From positions 59,752,094 to 59,816,093 of the forward strand of contig CM055101.1 of assembly GCA_029204225.1 (NCBI GenBank): DNA of 64,000 bases. Direction: 5' to 3'. The notes under the pieces are model-generated. The model ran no database searches. It was not told where the DNA came from and saw only the letters and a program-made list of their open reading frames with translations. This stretch comes from Diphasiastrum complanatum (Eukaryota > Streptophyta > Lycopodiopsida > Lycopodiales > Lycopodiaceae). Position numbers and translations under genes: made by a program. Below, piece by piece: positions 26,627 to 39,300 of the stretch (its first letter is position 1; every line of letters begins with the position of its first letter).

Positions 26627-26722
26627 GAAGGACCTCCCTTGAGGGCATTCCGCCCAAGGAGGGCCACTGCCCAAGGGCATGTGCCCGAGTAGGCAAAACG
26701 CCAGAGAGGAAGAGGGCCTTCC
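26627..26722. repeat. GC-rich palindromic block related to 21402-21511
   Basis: Contains CCTCCCTTGAGGGC facing GCCCAAGGAGG and the palindrome GGGCATGTGCCC. It ends AGGGCCTTCC followed by an ATAATGCCAATGTG phrase. The 21.4 kb block ends the same way (GGGGCCTTCC, then TGTAATGCCATGTG). The two look like diverged copies of one repeat. Confidence 0.6.
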
Positions 26723-26902
26723 TTTGCATAATGCCAATGTGCAAACGTGGACATTTTTTTTTTTGGGGGTTTCCATACAGTCGTACAGACATACGACAGC
26801 ACGTGCAAACGCTCTCTTTTATTCTTTTCTTTTTTCACATTCTATTTTTTTCCGCATTTCTAGTGCAAATTTTTTTACATTTTTTGTCAACTTTGTTGTT
26901 TG

Positions 26903-27017
26903 GTGGAATGTGCATGTGGATAGCCAATGACAAGTTGCCATATAGCAGAACCACATTTCACCATAATGTGCATGTGCTATGGCAACCTGTCATTGGCTGT
27001 CCACAGGCACATTCCAC
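26903..27017. repeat. Long imperfect hairpin, about 44-bp arms
   Basis: Left arm 26903-26947 starts GTGGAATGTGCATGTGGA. Right arm 26975-27017 ends in its near-exact reverse complement. By eye about five positions mismatch, and the loop is about 27 nt. The size fits either a short MITE whose inverted repeats make up nearly the whole element, or a microRNA-precursor-like foldback. No flanking duplication was identified. Confidence 0.75.
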
Positions 27018-27339
27018 AGGAAAGCTCATGTGCTATGTGTCAACATTCGATTGGATGATTATGAGAAGAATGATCACCTAAAATTTTGGTTGTAAAATCC
27101 ACATGACCATTGTGTGGGCGGAGGTGCCTCCAGAATACAAAGGAAGGCTGAGCACTTGGCATTACGAGACAAACAAGTAAATTGAAATAAGGAACACCAA
27201 GCTCACTCTTGCAAAAAAAGTTGTAACGATCAAGTATTTCATGTCCTCGCTGGTGATTTATTTACCCTCTCGAACAAAAGGAAGTCTTGGTGCTATAAGC
27301 GTATTCTCTTTGTTTTCATTGGATCAAGGATTGATTCTT

Positions 27340-27543
27340 TCATAGCTTGGAGATCTTGTGCTTGTTGACCAGCAAGGTGGTCTTAAGAATCAGGAATCCA
27401 GACTTGAAAGTTAGAGCCACAAAGCTCTTGATGCAAAAGCATTTACAACAAATGCGTAGGACATCCTCAAAGGTTGGTGTTAAAGATAGCCTCATCAGAA
27501 TGGATAGGAGTAGCAGATCATTAACATACATCACTACCTCCAT
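27340..27543 (-). mobile_element. Possible retroelement RT fragment
   Basis: The minus strand reads MEVVMYVNDLLLLS, reminiscent of the reverse-transcriptase active-site box and its flanks. The following residues (a TFEDVLRI block) loosely suggest Ty3/gypsy. There is too little sequence to be sure. Confidence 0.35.
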
Positions 27544-28194
27544 ATAATTGTGGTCAAGTAAGAAATTGACAATAAAAAGGACCTTGTTAGCTTTACTTCA
27601 AGGGGAAGGTTCCCTCAAATGTACAAAAAATTCTCATATGGTACTTATTATAGACATCTGATTAGAATCTAACTTCAGTAACCTAAATGGCAAATGGCAA
27701 CAATTTGAAAAAAACAGTTACTAAAAACCAAGTTTGAAGTAGTAAAGATATCAAAATAGGGAAATTAGGGAAATTTTATGTTTTCATAACAAATTGTCTG
27801 TATAGGTACAAGATCATTTTGAGGCAGAGAAGAGAAATCTTCAATACAGCTCTCTGCATGTTGTCACGTTGAAGACTGGGCATTAAGGTCATTAGGTCAT
27901 TTCAAGAATGGTTGAGATAAAGATGAAACATATAATCTTAGGGAATATCATAAACTAAACATAAATGGCATACTTTAATTAGTTGATATTTCCTCCATTT
28001 GGAAAGCAAGAAAGAATTGTGCTTCATATCAAGATAGATTTTCTTGAGTCAAGTTATTCCTCCATGCAGCAGTACAAGCTTTTACCCTTGGCTGCTTATA
28101 TTGCATATTACAGGTCTTCTATTGCGGATCAAGCGTGCATCCAACAATAAATCCTTGTTTCTACCAACGATCTTACTCAACCAAAATGGATTCG
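27544..28194. other. Stretch before the copia fossil, nothing recognised
   Basis: No gene seen. The 5' LTR of the following plus-strand copia fossil would be expected here, but neither a primer site nor a copy of the 31.55 kb LTR edge was recognised. Confidence 0.45.
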
Positions 28195-31100
28195 TCTTCT
28201 AGTTCTTCTCTTATCGACAGACTGAGCAACTACCATATTTGAAAGTTCAAAATGAAGGTCATACTACTAGCCAAGGAACTATGGGACATCGTTGATGGCA
28301 CAGAAGTTAAGCCTGAAGGTGATGCAGCCACTATCACCAAACGGAAACTGAAAGATGGCAAGGCTTTTGCCATGATCACTCTCAATATCAAAGACAATCA
28401 AATCAGTCACATAAGAGCTGCTCGGACTGCTAAGGATGCACGAGACATCCTAGCAACATTCTACGATATCAGGGACGTCTCCTCCAAACTCTATTTGAGG
28501 AAGAAATTTTTCACCTTGAGAATGTCTGAAGCAGTAAGTGTTTCAAGCCACATTAACACTTTCCAAAATCTTATGAAGCAGATGACTACAACTGGCTCAG
28601 TCATTGAAGACATCGATATTGTTATGACTCTATTATTGAGTCTTCTTGAGGCCTATGAGAACTGGGTCCTAGCAATTTCGATCCAGGAGAAGATCACCCT
28701 TTCAAGAGTGATTTCATTACTTCATCAAGAGGAGGCTAGAAGTCTAACATACCTATGTAACTAGCAGTACTTCAGACCCCTAATAGTCCATTTAGTGTTG
28801 GGAGCTAAATGGCAAGGTACCCTTAGGATTAAGGGTACGCGTCCTTGGATAAGGACAGGCAAGTGACTATACCTTAGTTGGAGGTATGGAGTCACGTGAC
28901 CCTTGGATAAGGTACTAGTGTCCTTGGTTAAGGGCAGGTAGGTGTCTATGCCTTGGATGGAGGTATGGAAACTAGTGAGGTGTTAGAAAGTCATTGGATG
29001 ATTATTTTTCTAAACCTTGGGCCTCAACCTTGAACCATATCACTTTATTGGTCTAGGACCAAAGTATACTTGCACAACTTGGGCAATGGGACCTAGTAGG
29101 AGGGCGCCCTTCTAAATTTTCCAACTCCCACAAGAAAGGCATTCAAAGAGTCATAGGTTATGGAAGGAGTCTCTTGACATTCCATAAGCCTATGGAGGCT
29201 CTTGGAGATTCTTTAACTCCCCTAGGCTTCTCTCTCTCTCATTGGATGAGCATGGAACTCCATAGTGCATTGGAGGGGTCCATGGACCATCTATATGAGG
29301 GTAGTAGGGCGCCCATTGGGAGGGGGGAGATCTCTCTTGTTTGCTTGGCTTATGCTCTAGTGTTACTACTAGTGTGTAGAGTGCTTTCTTGTGGTAGTAT
29401 GCTTGAGGTTTGGATCTTGCTTATGGTATGGGACATAAGTAGGGTTTGGATCTTGAGTATGCTATGGAGTGTTGTGGTATGCTTGTGATTTGTTTACGGT
29501 TAGCAAGGGGGTGCTAGATAGGTCTTGCTTGGAGCTTGAATCTAGCTATGGTTGGGTGGTGAATACTTGAGGCCAGCTTGTTATCTATCTTTGTGTTTAA
29601 AGAGTAGGGACACAGGCGGAGGAGAGATCCTTGGAGGCTTGCAGATCCTTACTTGCAGGTGGAGGCATCCTAGCTTGGAGTTGGGGAGCATCTTGAAGCT
29701 TGCAGGTTGCTTGGAGGACATTGGAGGGTCTACCTTGGATTTGGAGGACTTCCTCACCGCTACTTGTAAAATCTGCAACCCTCCTCAGGCACAGGGTTGG
29801 ATCCTCAAGCTCTATATTCCAAAAATTAGAAGTTTAGATCCAAAAAAAAGAGCAATATATAGTCAAGATCGAATTTTGACTCAGTCTCGAATTTTGACTC
29901 AGTCTCGAATTCTGGCTCAGGGTCAAATTCGAACACTTCATCTTTCCAACCAAAGCAAAAAATATTTTGCAGATACTGCAAGAGGACTGGACATGAGATC
30001 AAGGACCGCAAAACTTTGAAATTCAACCATGAGAAGAATAAGCAGTTCCAACAACAAGCGAATTCTACCTCAACCAGTTTTTCGATACAACAACAAGAGG
30101 AAGATGAAGTAGTCTTTATGACCAAGGTCGGAGAACAACAAAATATCAATTTTTGGTATCTTGATTCTGGAGCAACACAACACATGACTCACCATCAAGA
30201 CTGGTTCAAAGATTATATTTTAAATCTTTCACCCATTCTCGAGTTGTTCAACTAGGAGAGACTCATCACATTTGATGTAGAGTGAAGGAACAATTACAAT
30301 CAAATTTCAGAAAGGTGAAGTCAAGTTGTTGTCCAACGTTCTCCACGTTCCAAATCTGACCAAGAATCTGCTCTCAGTTAGCAAAATCACTAATTCAGGT
30401 CGGAGGGTCAAATTGATACAACCGGCTACACCATCCTTGACAAATCTCGAAAAGTTTTAGCTTTCGGGAGAAGAAGTGGCAATCTCTACAAACTCAGCCA
30501 TTGTTATTCTTCCAATAGTCAAGCTCTTCAGACCTCAACTTTCGAACCATCTGATATGCTTTGGCATTTTAAATTAGGCCACTTGAACTTCAATAGTATT
30601 CAACAAATGTCGACTCAAAAACTAGTACAAGATTTGCCTTCTGTCAGGAAGCCAACTTCTCCATGTGAAAGCAACAACCGCCTATCTACAGAATCCATCC
30701 ATCACCAAAGCCCTGAATGGCAAAACACCTTATGGGGTGTGGACATGATCAAAACCATCACTCAAGAATATCAGAGTGTTTGGTTGCATTGCTTATGCTC
30801 AGATTCCTGAAGATCTCAAGAAGAAGCTGGATGACAAAAGCACAAAATCGATTTTCGTTAGCTGCTCCCCAGATCACAAGGCATACAAGCTCTACAATCT
30901 GGAAATAGAAAAGTCATTTACGATCAGAGATGTCATTTTTGTGGAAGATCGATTTATCAACCACAAGGGGGATGCTCAAGAAATTTTTGATCCAGGTATC
31001 GAAGAAATTTCCGATCCATGTATCGAAAAAGATTCCAAGATTGAAAATCAAGAAATCGATACAAACGCGAAAAATGAGCCTGAACAGCAAGGGGTCGAAA

Positions 31101-31549
31101 TTCAGCCAAGAAGATCAAATCGACCAAGACAGCCTCCATCTAGATTTATGGACGATGCAGGTTGTTACTTCATGCAAGAACCAAATACAGTTTCAAAGGC
31201 AATGTCTACACCTAATGCTGGTTAATGGAAAGCAACGATGGACACTGAATATGATTCTCTAATAGAGAATCAAAGATGATCCTCTACAATGATAATCAAG
31301 GATGCAAGAATGCAAGTTTTCATAAGAAAAGTAAACACATAGCAATCCAATATCATTTTGTCAGAGATTTGGTTGAAGAAGAGAAGCTTAACTTAAAGTT
31401 TTGTCCCACCAGATCCATGATTGTAGATATCATGACCAAAGGATTGAAATAGTCACAAATTTATGTTTTTAAGAGATCTAATGGGTATAGCAGAGATTGA
31501 AGATGCTGTAAATAAGTAGTTATAGTTGACTATGAACTGAGAGAGGGAT
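28186..31549 (+). mobile_element. Ty1/copia fossil on the plus strand
   Basis: Broken element with parts in copia order. A gag (about 28186-28764; DGKAFAMITLNIKDNQI) resembles the gag at 7.7-8.1 kb. A zinc-knuckle region lies at about 29960-30020, and the protease block FWYLDSGATQHMTHH at about 30150-30195. The pre-integrase block MLWHFKLGHLNFNSIQQM lies at about 30556-30610, integrase C-end text (VFGCIAYAQIPEDL) at 30776-30970, and RNase H C-end text at about 31270-31450. It is clearly incomplete, with several breaks. A GAGAGAGGGA tract at 31538-31548 looks like the polypurine tract. Confidence 0.85.
28790..29780. mobile_element. Foreign segment between gag and zinc knuckle
   Basis: About 1 kb that does not resemble copia coding sequence separates the gag from the zinc-knuckle region. 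It opens TGTTGGGAGC. It contains an imperfect direct repeat of about 75 bp (about 28838-28900 and 28918-28975, GTCCTTGG(A/T)TAAGG phrases). An inserted LTR or other repeat is plausible, but I could not fix its ends. Confidence 0.4.
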
Positions 31550-31830
31550 TGTTAGTTTATAGTGACACTTCACAGTCAATTGATCCATTGATGGTTTTGT
31601 TATTAAGGTTAGAGTCTTATTTGTTTAGCTGCTTGATGTCATGTGACATTGAAAGGCGGTTATATGTAGTTTTAAGCACATGTCATGGAATGATGTCATA
31701 TGAAGTCGTGAATTTGGAACGTGATACCAACTTGAAGCTTGTCTATATGTACTGTGTATAGGGATTAATGAACATGCCTTTTTACAAATTGTGTAAAGAA
31801 TTCATTGTCCTTTCGTATTGATGTTTTGCT
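31550..31830 (+). mobile_element. Putative 3' LTR of the 28-31.5 kb copia fossil
   Basis: TGTTAGTTTATAGTGAC follows the purine tract directly, as a 3' LTR should. A CTATATGTACTG motif lies near 31743. The right end was not determined and no 5' partner was found. Confidence 0.45.
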
Positions 31831-33181
31831 TGCATTCATAAATCGAATGAGTGACTTTCATTTGCACTAGTAGATCCATATTGTCCTCAGATATCAGAAA
31901 TCTGTTGATTAGCACAAAAATTCACAATATATGGAATTTGAAAAAACCAGCAAACGCTTTGATTGAAACTAGAAATACAATCTAGTACCAGATATACAAT
32001 ATCCTTGGTTGATGACCCTTCTGACAATGCCAATCATGAATAGTAATTCAGGAAACCCGGAAAGGCCATACAACAAGCCATTAACAAGTTTTTAATGTCT
32101 CCCTTTCAAGGAAGGTTGGATTGACAAGTCATGAAAATAATCATTAGTGAGTATGATGCATGAAAAAGGTTTTAGAAATATGGACAAATATGGGATCTGA
32201 GCTGGACATTGAAAAGAAAATGTTCTACACCTTTGGAGGGACAAAAGAGCCTTCAATATAATGACAGGTACCTCATATTTCCATTCTGTTTATTCCAGTA
32301 AAGACTAATCTCAAGTATAAGCTCCTTTTGTCTATCTACCGAAGCACCACTTGTACATGCGAGTAAATAAAACAGAGTACATTAGACACAATGTAACGCA
32401 AGCCAGAGAAACATTTGCCTTTGATCAACTGAAATAAATTGTTGTAAATGTCTTGTGACAGTTCACACACAAGCTTCAACCTGCAATTGACCAACACATG
32501 GCAAGCACATATCTAAATTTGTTTTTGATCTTCAGTTGATCTGAGATCATAGTGCTTACGAACTATAAGAAGGAATAAAGAAAACCCACCTGCAAAAAGG
32601 CATAAGCAACTTCATACAATATGATGCTTTGATAACAAATTTCCAGCTAGGTTGGTCGTTACTTACAAGGTCATATACTCCCCATTCATTCCTTTTGCAC
32701 TAGAGCTATTGAAAATCCAAGTCAACTGCTTAGCATGTATAGACACAGCAATGTGCAGAGACATGCATATGAACAAATTGTTTTTTTTTTGTTTATATGA
32801 ATTTTCTGCATAGAAGCAGCCAAGTAACATGAGTGCATTACAATACTGCTGTGGGAAGAATCAGTAAAAGATGTGCACTTCATTGCACAACAAATAAAAA
32901 TAACCAGGACACTGCACTGAAATGCATATCAGAAAAAGGTCACATCAACTTAAGAGTTACAATAAGAGTCACGATAGGATTTGTAGGAACAATTTTGCAG
33001 AGAATTGAAACTCGCCAAATTTGCAAACCCTTATCAATATGTGTTGAAAACCTCAGATTCAAAATAGTTCCACTGTCTATGGATGAAGAGTTTCTCAAAT
33101 TAGCGATAATAACCAACTGCTATCTTTATCTAAACCACTCTAATTTTCCAAATCGAAAATTGTGAATCAAGGATCAAAAGC
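31831..33181. other. Noncoding flank downstream of the FtsJ gene
   Basis: Includes the unmeasured 3' untranslated region of the methyltransferase gene (minus strand, below 33182). No other gene recognised. The open frame at 32833-33165 has no known motif. Confidence 0.5.
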
Positions 33182-33306
33182 TCATTGATTGACATTATTT
33201 TCTCGACCCTTGCCAATGAGGTATATCTCTCTAGAGGAAGAGCGAGTTGCTTTTGGCCTGAACCATGTGCATAGTTTGAAATGTCCCTTGCATAGCTGAA
33301 AGATGC
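33182..33306 (-). CDS. FtsJ methyltransferase exon 6 and stop
   Basis: Completes the split Gly codon, then IFQLCKGHFKLCTWFRPKAT and RSSSREIYLIGKGRENNVNQ, stop TGA at 33182-33184. Acceptor TAGTTGCAG. Confidence 0.94.
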
Positions 33307-36300
33307 CTGCAACTATTTCAAATATGAGAATCCCTCTATGCAAGCTCAGCCAAATTGTTATAATATAACTGAAAACATAACTACAAACACAGATTTTAGT
33401 GGTCAAAATGACTTCTTAACGAAGAAAAATACCTTGGCTTTCTTCACCTTCCAGGAGCTTAATAATAACATTGCCTCCTGGAAGAAGAATCCCAAATTTC
33501 TCCTCTTGATGCTGAGCTCCATCAAAACCTTCCTTATGCCTCTTGTTTGCAGTTTCATCATCATCATTCTCCAGAAAATGACCAAGTGAAAAGTCCAAGG
33601 CACGCCTACCTAATTCCGCTGAAAGAGCAGAGTCACGAGTGGCAATACCTGAGACAGCAGGGCACATATCCGACAAAATCACCTTGTAACCTTTGCCCTG
33701 CACAGCTCTGAAGTAACAGTAAGCCTCAAAATAGGATTGACACTTGTCATTTCATACTTATGAAGATAAGAGCAAAGCATAAGAAACAATAAGGGAAACT
33801 GATGAAGACACATCCTGCAGAATACATCTGTATGAAGTATAGGCTTCCAAGTTGTACCATGGGTGACAAGGCATTCAGAGAATTAGAGCTGATTTTCATG
33901 ACATCAGCACAGACTGTCTGCACGCGGTTATCACAGTGATGTACGGGGACCTTCACCTTCTATTCTGCACAAAGGAAACAAGTTCAAGTATCATTCAGTC
34001 TAATTGTGAGTTTGTGAGGTTGGAACATATCCAAATTCACAAATTCCATTTGAGTGATCAGTAGCCTCATTAGCTAAAGCTTAGAAGAAAATAACTCAAA
34101 AGTCAAAAAAACTCTATATCAGACCAACAACATAAAGTCAAATTCTTAGCCAGCAAGCATCGCTTATGCTTCATCAATACCCAAGCATAAGTATTAAGTA
34201 GATATCCAATTTTCTTGACAATCTGGATTCTTTTCAGAACTCACGAGTGCCAACTAAGAAGTAGCTGATGAATAACAAGAACAAAACAAAAAGAAACAAG
34301 AAATTGACATAACATGTCCTGAAGCAAATACACGAATTAGCAAGACAGAGACAAAATATAAAAACTAGAAATAAGGGCGGCTACTTGGCTTCTCACTTTT
34401 CTGAAATCTCTCTGTAAGACTAAGCATTTTGAAAAAAGGTCAAAACCACTCACTCCTAGAATAAAATTTGAATTTTCTCTCAAATTTCTTATAAGAGTAT
34501 TTTATGGAGTAATAAAACAATTGACTTGTTTAACTAGTTCATATAAGCATCCCGGCAGGTACAAAGATAAGAAATATAAGATTTATGGATTATTTACTCC
34601 ATGCACAACAGAATCAGACATGTTTCAAGAAATATAAGGCACCAAAATTATGTGAACATAGCACATCATGGCTGCACCCTTTTTTCAAAATTAACAAGCA
34701 AAGGTCCAACTTATGCTCGTTTCAGACAACTGCCCGCCGGCGAGTCCCTTATTTAAAGTGGAGTCCTCTAATTGGTCCATTAGTTATTATGAGTTGCCAC
34801 CATGTACCACACATAGGGGCAAATTGAGAATGGTTTTTTGTGCTGGGGGACCTTGCCTTGCACGTTGAGTTGCAAGGGGCAATTTCAAGAAAATGGACCA
34901 ATTGCATGGGAGGAATTTAAATGGGCCAATCAGTTTGCAACACTCAGTTGAACACTTACCAGCAAGGTCTGAAAGAGGGGTGATTTGTTGCCAGTCATCT
35001 CACTTGCCAAGGCTTAAAAAATGGGTGACAGAAAAAGGGCGAGGCAAATGCATTTGCTGCTAGTCTTTGACCACCCTTAGTTTGGCTCTTAGTTGCCCGT
35101 TCCGGAACGGAACACGTTCTGGAATGCGTTCCATTCCGGAACGATGCCCTTAAAAAAAAATACGTTTTCTTTACAAAGGATTTCATTCATTAAATAAGTA
35201 AAATAATTAAATTTTTATGAATTTCGTTCCGACCAGGAACGTTCCGGAACGTTCCGACCCATTTTGGTTGGAACGGGCTTCTAAGGTTTGGCTTATACAA
35301 AAAAAAATTGTTACAACTATCATCAATAGATGTACGAAGTTACAAACCCCGTCGTAGTTGGCTTACAGAACGATCTTTAGTCTGAAAGTTACCAATGTTT
35401 AACGAATCGCCCGATTCGAACAACGAATCGTGGTTTGAATCGGAAATGTTTTCGAATCGGTTTAGGGTTTAGGGTAGAAAAAGGTTTGAATCGAATTTCT
35501 GATATTGCACTGAACATACAGAGTATATGGATAACTGTATGGTTGTAATCTATACTTGTGTAAATGTAGGCTATATGCTTTATGTACCATGATTTTTTGA
35601 TTCCCTGTATATGTGCATAGAAAATTCAGAATGCTTCTATATATAATCATAACATTTACAACATGTATTATGTAATTAGAATTTAGTACACATGGAAGTA
35701 CCTATTCTTTGGTGGGATAAAGAGTCACCAAGAGGAATACTGAAAAGAAAGTGAAGCCAAGAACGAATCAAAACTTCAACAACTTTAACAGATATTTTCT
35801 TTGAACTAAACTTTTTATTTTATTTTGTACAGCACTATTTTCAGCTTACAGAGCTTTTGCATCGAGGTTCATCTAACGTGTTTGTAAAACCGTCACAAAC
35901 TAGGTTTACAAAATGAAACTTCAAATCAACCAAAGTTTTACAGTGTAAAGTGTTGTGAATTCATAGATTCCAGAATGATGTTCCGGAATGGGCGTAGTAT
36001 ATACTGTTTTTTAATTAGAAAATTTGAAATTTTGAACAAAAAATTGGGGGTTTAGGGTATTCAAAGGGATGCCTTTAGGGGTAGATATAAACCATGAAAT
36101 TTTAAAAATGAGCCAGAAACGGATTAATCCACAAGAAAAACCCTGAATAAATTGGTTTTTAGAATTGCTCAGATTTCAGATGCACAGCAAAAATTGAATG
36201 CAGTCACTCCATCTGGAAAGGAATGACCAAAGCTCATCTTCTCATTAAACTTTCCAACCTGTGTTGCAGCGGATCGCGATCCGCTGCAAAAACGTTCCGG

Positions 36301-39300
36301 ATCGTGCGATCCGGAACGTTAGCGATCCGCAACCTGGATTGCAATTTTTTTTTTTTTTTTTTTTTTTGTGGAAAAAGTAGTAATGGCCAAATTTTTTTTT
36401 TGTTTTTGAGTTTAATACTAACTAAATCAGTTTTGAATGGTGTTCTGATGCCAATGGTTTGCAGATCTATTGATTCCGTTTTCTGTTAGAAAATGATAGA
36501 AAGAGTTAGAAGGAGCCTTCCTTAGATTGGCAGGAATTGTATACTTCTTTTGGAATAGCTGAAACAGGGGGTTCGGGGGGCGGTAGACCCCCGGTGGGGG
36601 GTTTGGGGGGCAACGCCCCCAACGGCGGGGTCCGGCCCCGACGGTAAGGCCTCTTCATGATTTGGCCTTCCAACTCCCTGAGTGAAAACACACTTTTTGG
36701 TGTTTCGCACCCGAAACAGTCGGCAGACTACACAGTCCAAATTTCTGAAACCATATGAAAATGCAGCCAGTTTTCTTAAACCATCTACTGATGTCCAGAT
36801 TTCTAATCAATGTAGCCCGCAGCCATCTGAAACCAAGCAACAGATCTGCATAACAATTGCTTTTTTGATATCCTTTCACATGATACCCATATTGGCAACT
36901 ATACAAAAAAAAAAAAAAAAAAATTGCGTTCCGGGAAACCCTAATGGGAAATCCCGGAACGCGGACTGCAACCTTGTTTCCAACTAAGGGAATACACATT
37001 AATTAAAAACTGATCTTGTTACTCTTACTCATCATTTACATTTTCAATGTTCTCCTTGTATTCAACGCTGTGGGGAATCAGGATATTTTGAACATAGCTT
37101 GGTATCAGAGCATCTTCATGGACAGGCAGCAAGAGGGACGCAACCTTCCATAGGTTCCATAGTTCCAACAGCTCGCTACTATCTCTTTAATTTAATTTGC
37201 ATTTGTGGATCAAAAGATGGAGTTTTCAAATATTGGCTCCAGTTTTCTCTGCAGTGGTCAGGTCCTAGATTGCTAGCTGCATTGGCTTCTTTCATCAGAT
37301 CGCTAAAGGAGAAGCAATTTTTTGAGCAAATCAATTTACAAAGTCCTAGTCACTGGAAGTGCACATTCACGGCTTTCAAAATTTTCAGTATTTTTATGAA
37401 TCTGTGTAGATTCTTATACTAATGTGTTTCCTATGGTAGAGTGCTGCAAATGCACTTTATGGTTTGGCAATTGAAGGTCTAAAACTCAAGTTACTGCAGT
37501 TTCAAGTCGAGGAGAATTTCATACTTCAGTATTGACATCTATTATTCATAATCAGATTGGATTAACTTCTTTCCTAAAATAAGGTGAGGACCCAACCCTT
37601 TCTGGTTGCGAATCAGATTCTTATAAATCACAAAATTGAAGTTGCCGTCTTTTGGGATGGTGAGCATAACATCCTTTCATCACACGGGAGCCAGCTACTA
37701 TAGACTTTTCCAACAATAACACAGGCTTTGATTGTGTTTTTCTTCTCTACAATGATGATTTAATGGTTGCTACAAAATTCTGATCCGTTTAGAAGCATTT
37801 TGGGAAGTTTGATTAAATTGCAACTTATGCTTTTATGCTAAGGATACCATAAGTATTACTTGTTGGTTAAGGATTTCTTTCTGTTGGGTTTGAAATGGAT
37901 TTTTGAATTGTTTATCGCATTTATATATTCCCTGAGCTTTTTCCGAGGACATTCATATGAGCTCTTACATTATATATGTGAATTCAGAGATACGATCTCT
38001 CACAAAATTTTCCTCTCACTTTAGAGTTCATTCAATTTCTTCACGAATCTTCATCGAAGTAGTGGCCAGCTTTATGTTCACTTATTTTTTGAGGTTGTTT
38101 ATGCCCCTTCAACTAGTCTAATTTTGTACAATTCCAAGCCAGCCTATCTTAATGTCATGATGGTCAGATTCTTGTTTCTGTTATTCCATAGTGGACATTT
38201 TTCACAGTCTATTCTTTTTGCTATGTTCTCCTTTTCTCTATCTAGCTCTCTGTTTAGCTTTGGGAGCTTATTTGAGTTCTTGGTTCGTAGCATGGTTGCA
38301 GCAGATCTGCTGCAACCACCGGATTGCGATCTGCTGCAACCACATTTTGGAACGTTCCAGACAGTGGATAGCCAAAAATATTTGCAATTTTTATACCATT
38401 TTAATGCAATGCAGCATGTCCTGACAAGGATTCATAAATATGAATATCTAAGCCAGAAGCAAGTAGGCTATTTTTTGGCAAGAGATGAATGATTCATCAT
38501 TTTTTAGCACTTGGATTCTTTAGTGTGAACTTGAAATATCAGAAGACCAGTCAAGGATTCTGGTTCTGTTGTACTTTTAAATCTATTATGATGCCTGATC
38601 TACCCTTAAGCAGTTGCTTATATCTATCTTTGAGCATTTAAACAATGAACATCAAAGATGAGGTACTGGTTTTATGAATTGCTGATTTACTTCTAAGTTT
38701 TCACTTAGTCAAGAAGGAATTTTCTAAAGTTTTGCATTGCTTAGGTCTTTCAAATGATCTACATTTAGATTTGTCAATATAGGTTATTTTCATTGTTGGC
38801 AAACCATTTTCCTTTTAATGTGGTTTTAGCCTTTAGGTAGGTTTACTAGTTTATTCTTTCTGTGAGTATTTTTAAAAATCTGGCATTTATGGTTCTTGGT
38901 TTTGAATGCAGTTGCAATGTAGAGCAAGTGGTTCATATGACTTTGAGGAATGGTTTTCATGAATAGGGTTTAAATTTGTTTGGATGTGATTGGCTCTGTT
39001 GTCCTCCAAAAGAGTTTGGCTGACCATGTTAGAGTCTGAACCGTGCATGAAGCTTCAGTTCACTGGGTCCTTGAATCAACAGCATATTATCTAGTTTCGT
39101 GAAAAGCTTCCAACATGAGATGGAGTCTAGTCTTGTTATTTCCAAAGATCACATCTTTACAGAAGCCATGTTAAACAAATGGAGAGTGTGGTGAACTTTG
39201 ATTTGGACCTTGATTCATTTGCCTTCAAAAGGCATGTCCTTAATTACTTTCCTGCCTACTGAAAAACAAAAAAACATCTTTGGCTCTTCATCGGGCAACA

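Noticed and set aside
26611-27081. 156-codon open frame at the GC-rich block and hairpin
   Set aside because: Crosses a palindromic block and an inverted repeat, both better explanations. No domain seen.
29552-30019. 155-codon plus-strand open frame
   Set aside because: Overlaps the foreign segment and the copia zinc-knuckle region in a different frame. Repeated SRILTQ phrases come from a short local repeat.
35401-35495. Direct-repeat look suggesting a CRISPR-like array
   Set aside because: Words are only 6-7 nt, on both strands, irregularly spaced and in plant nuclear DNA. No such system applies.
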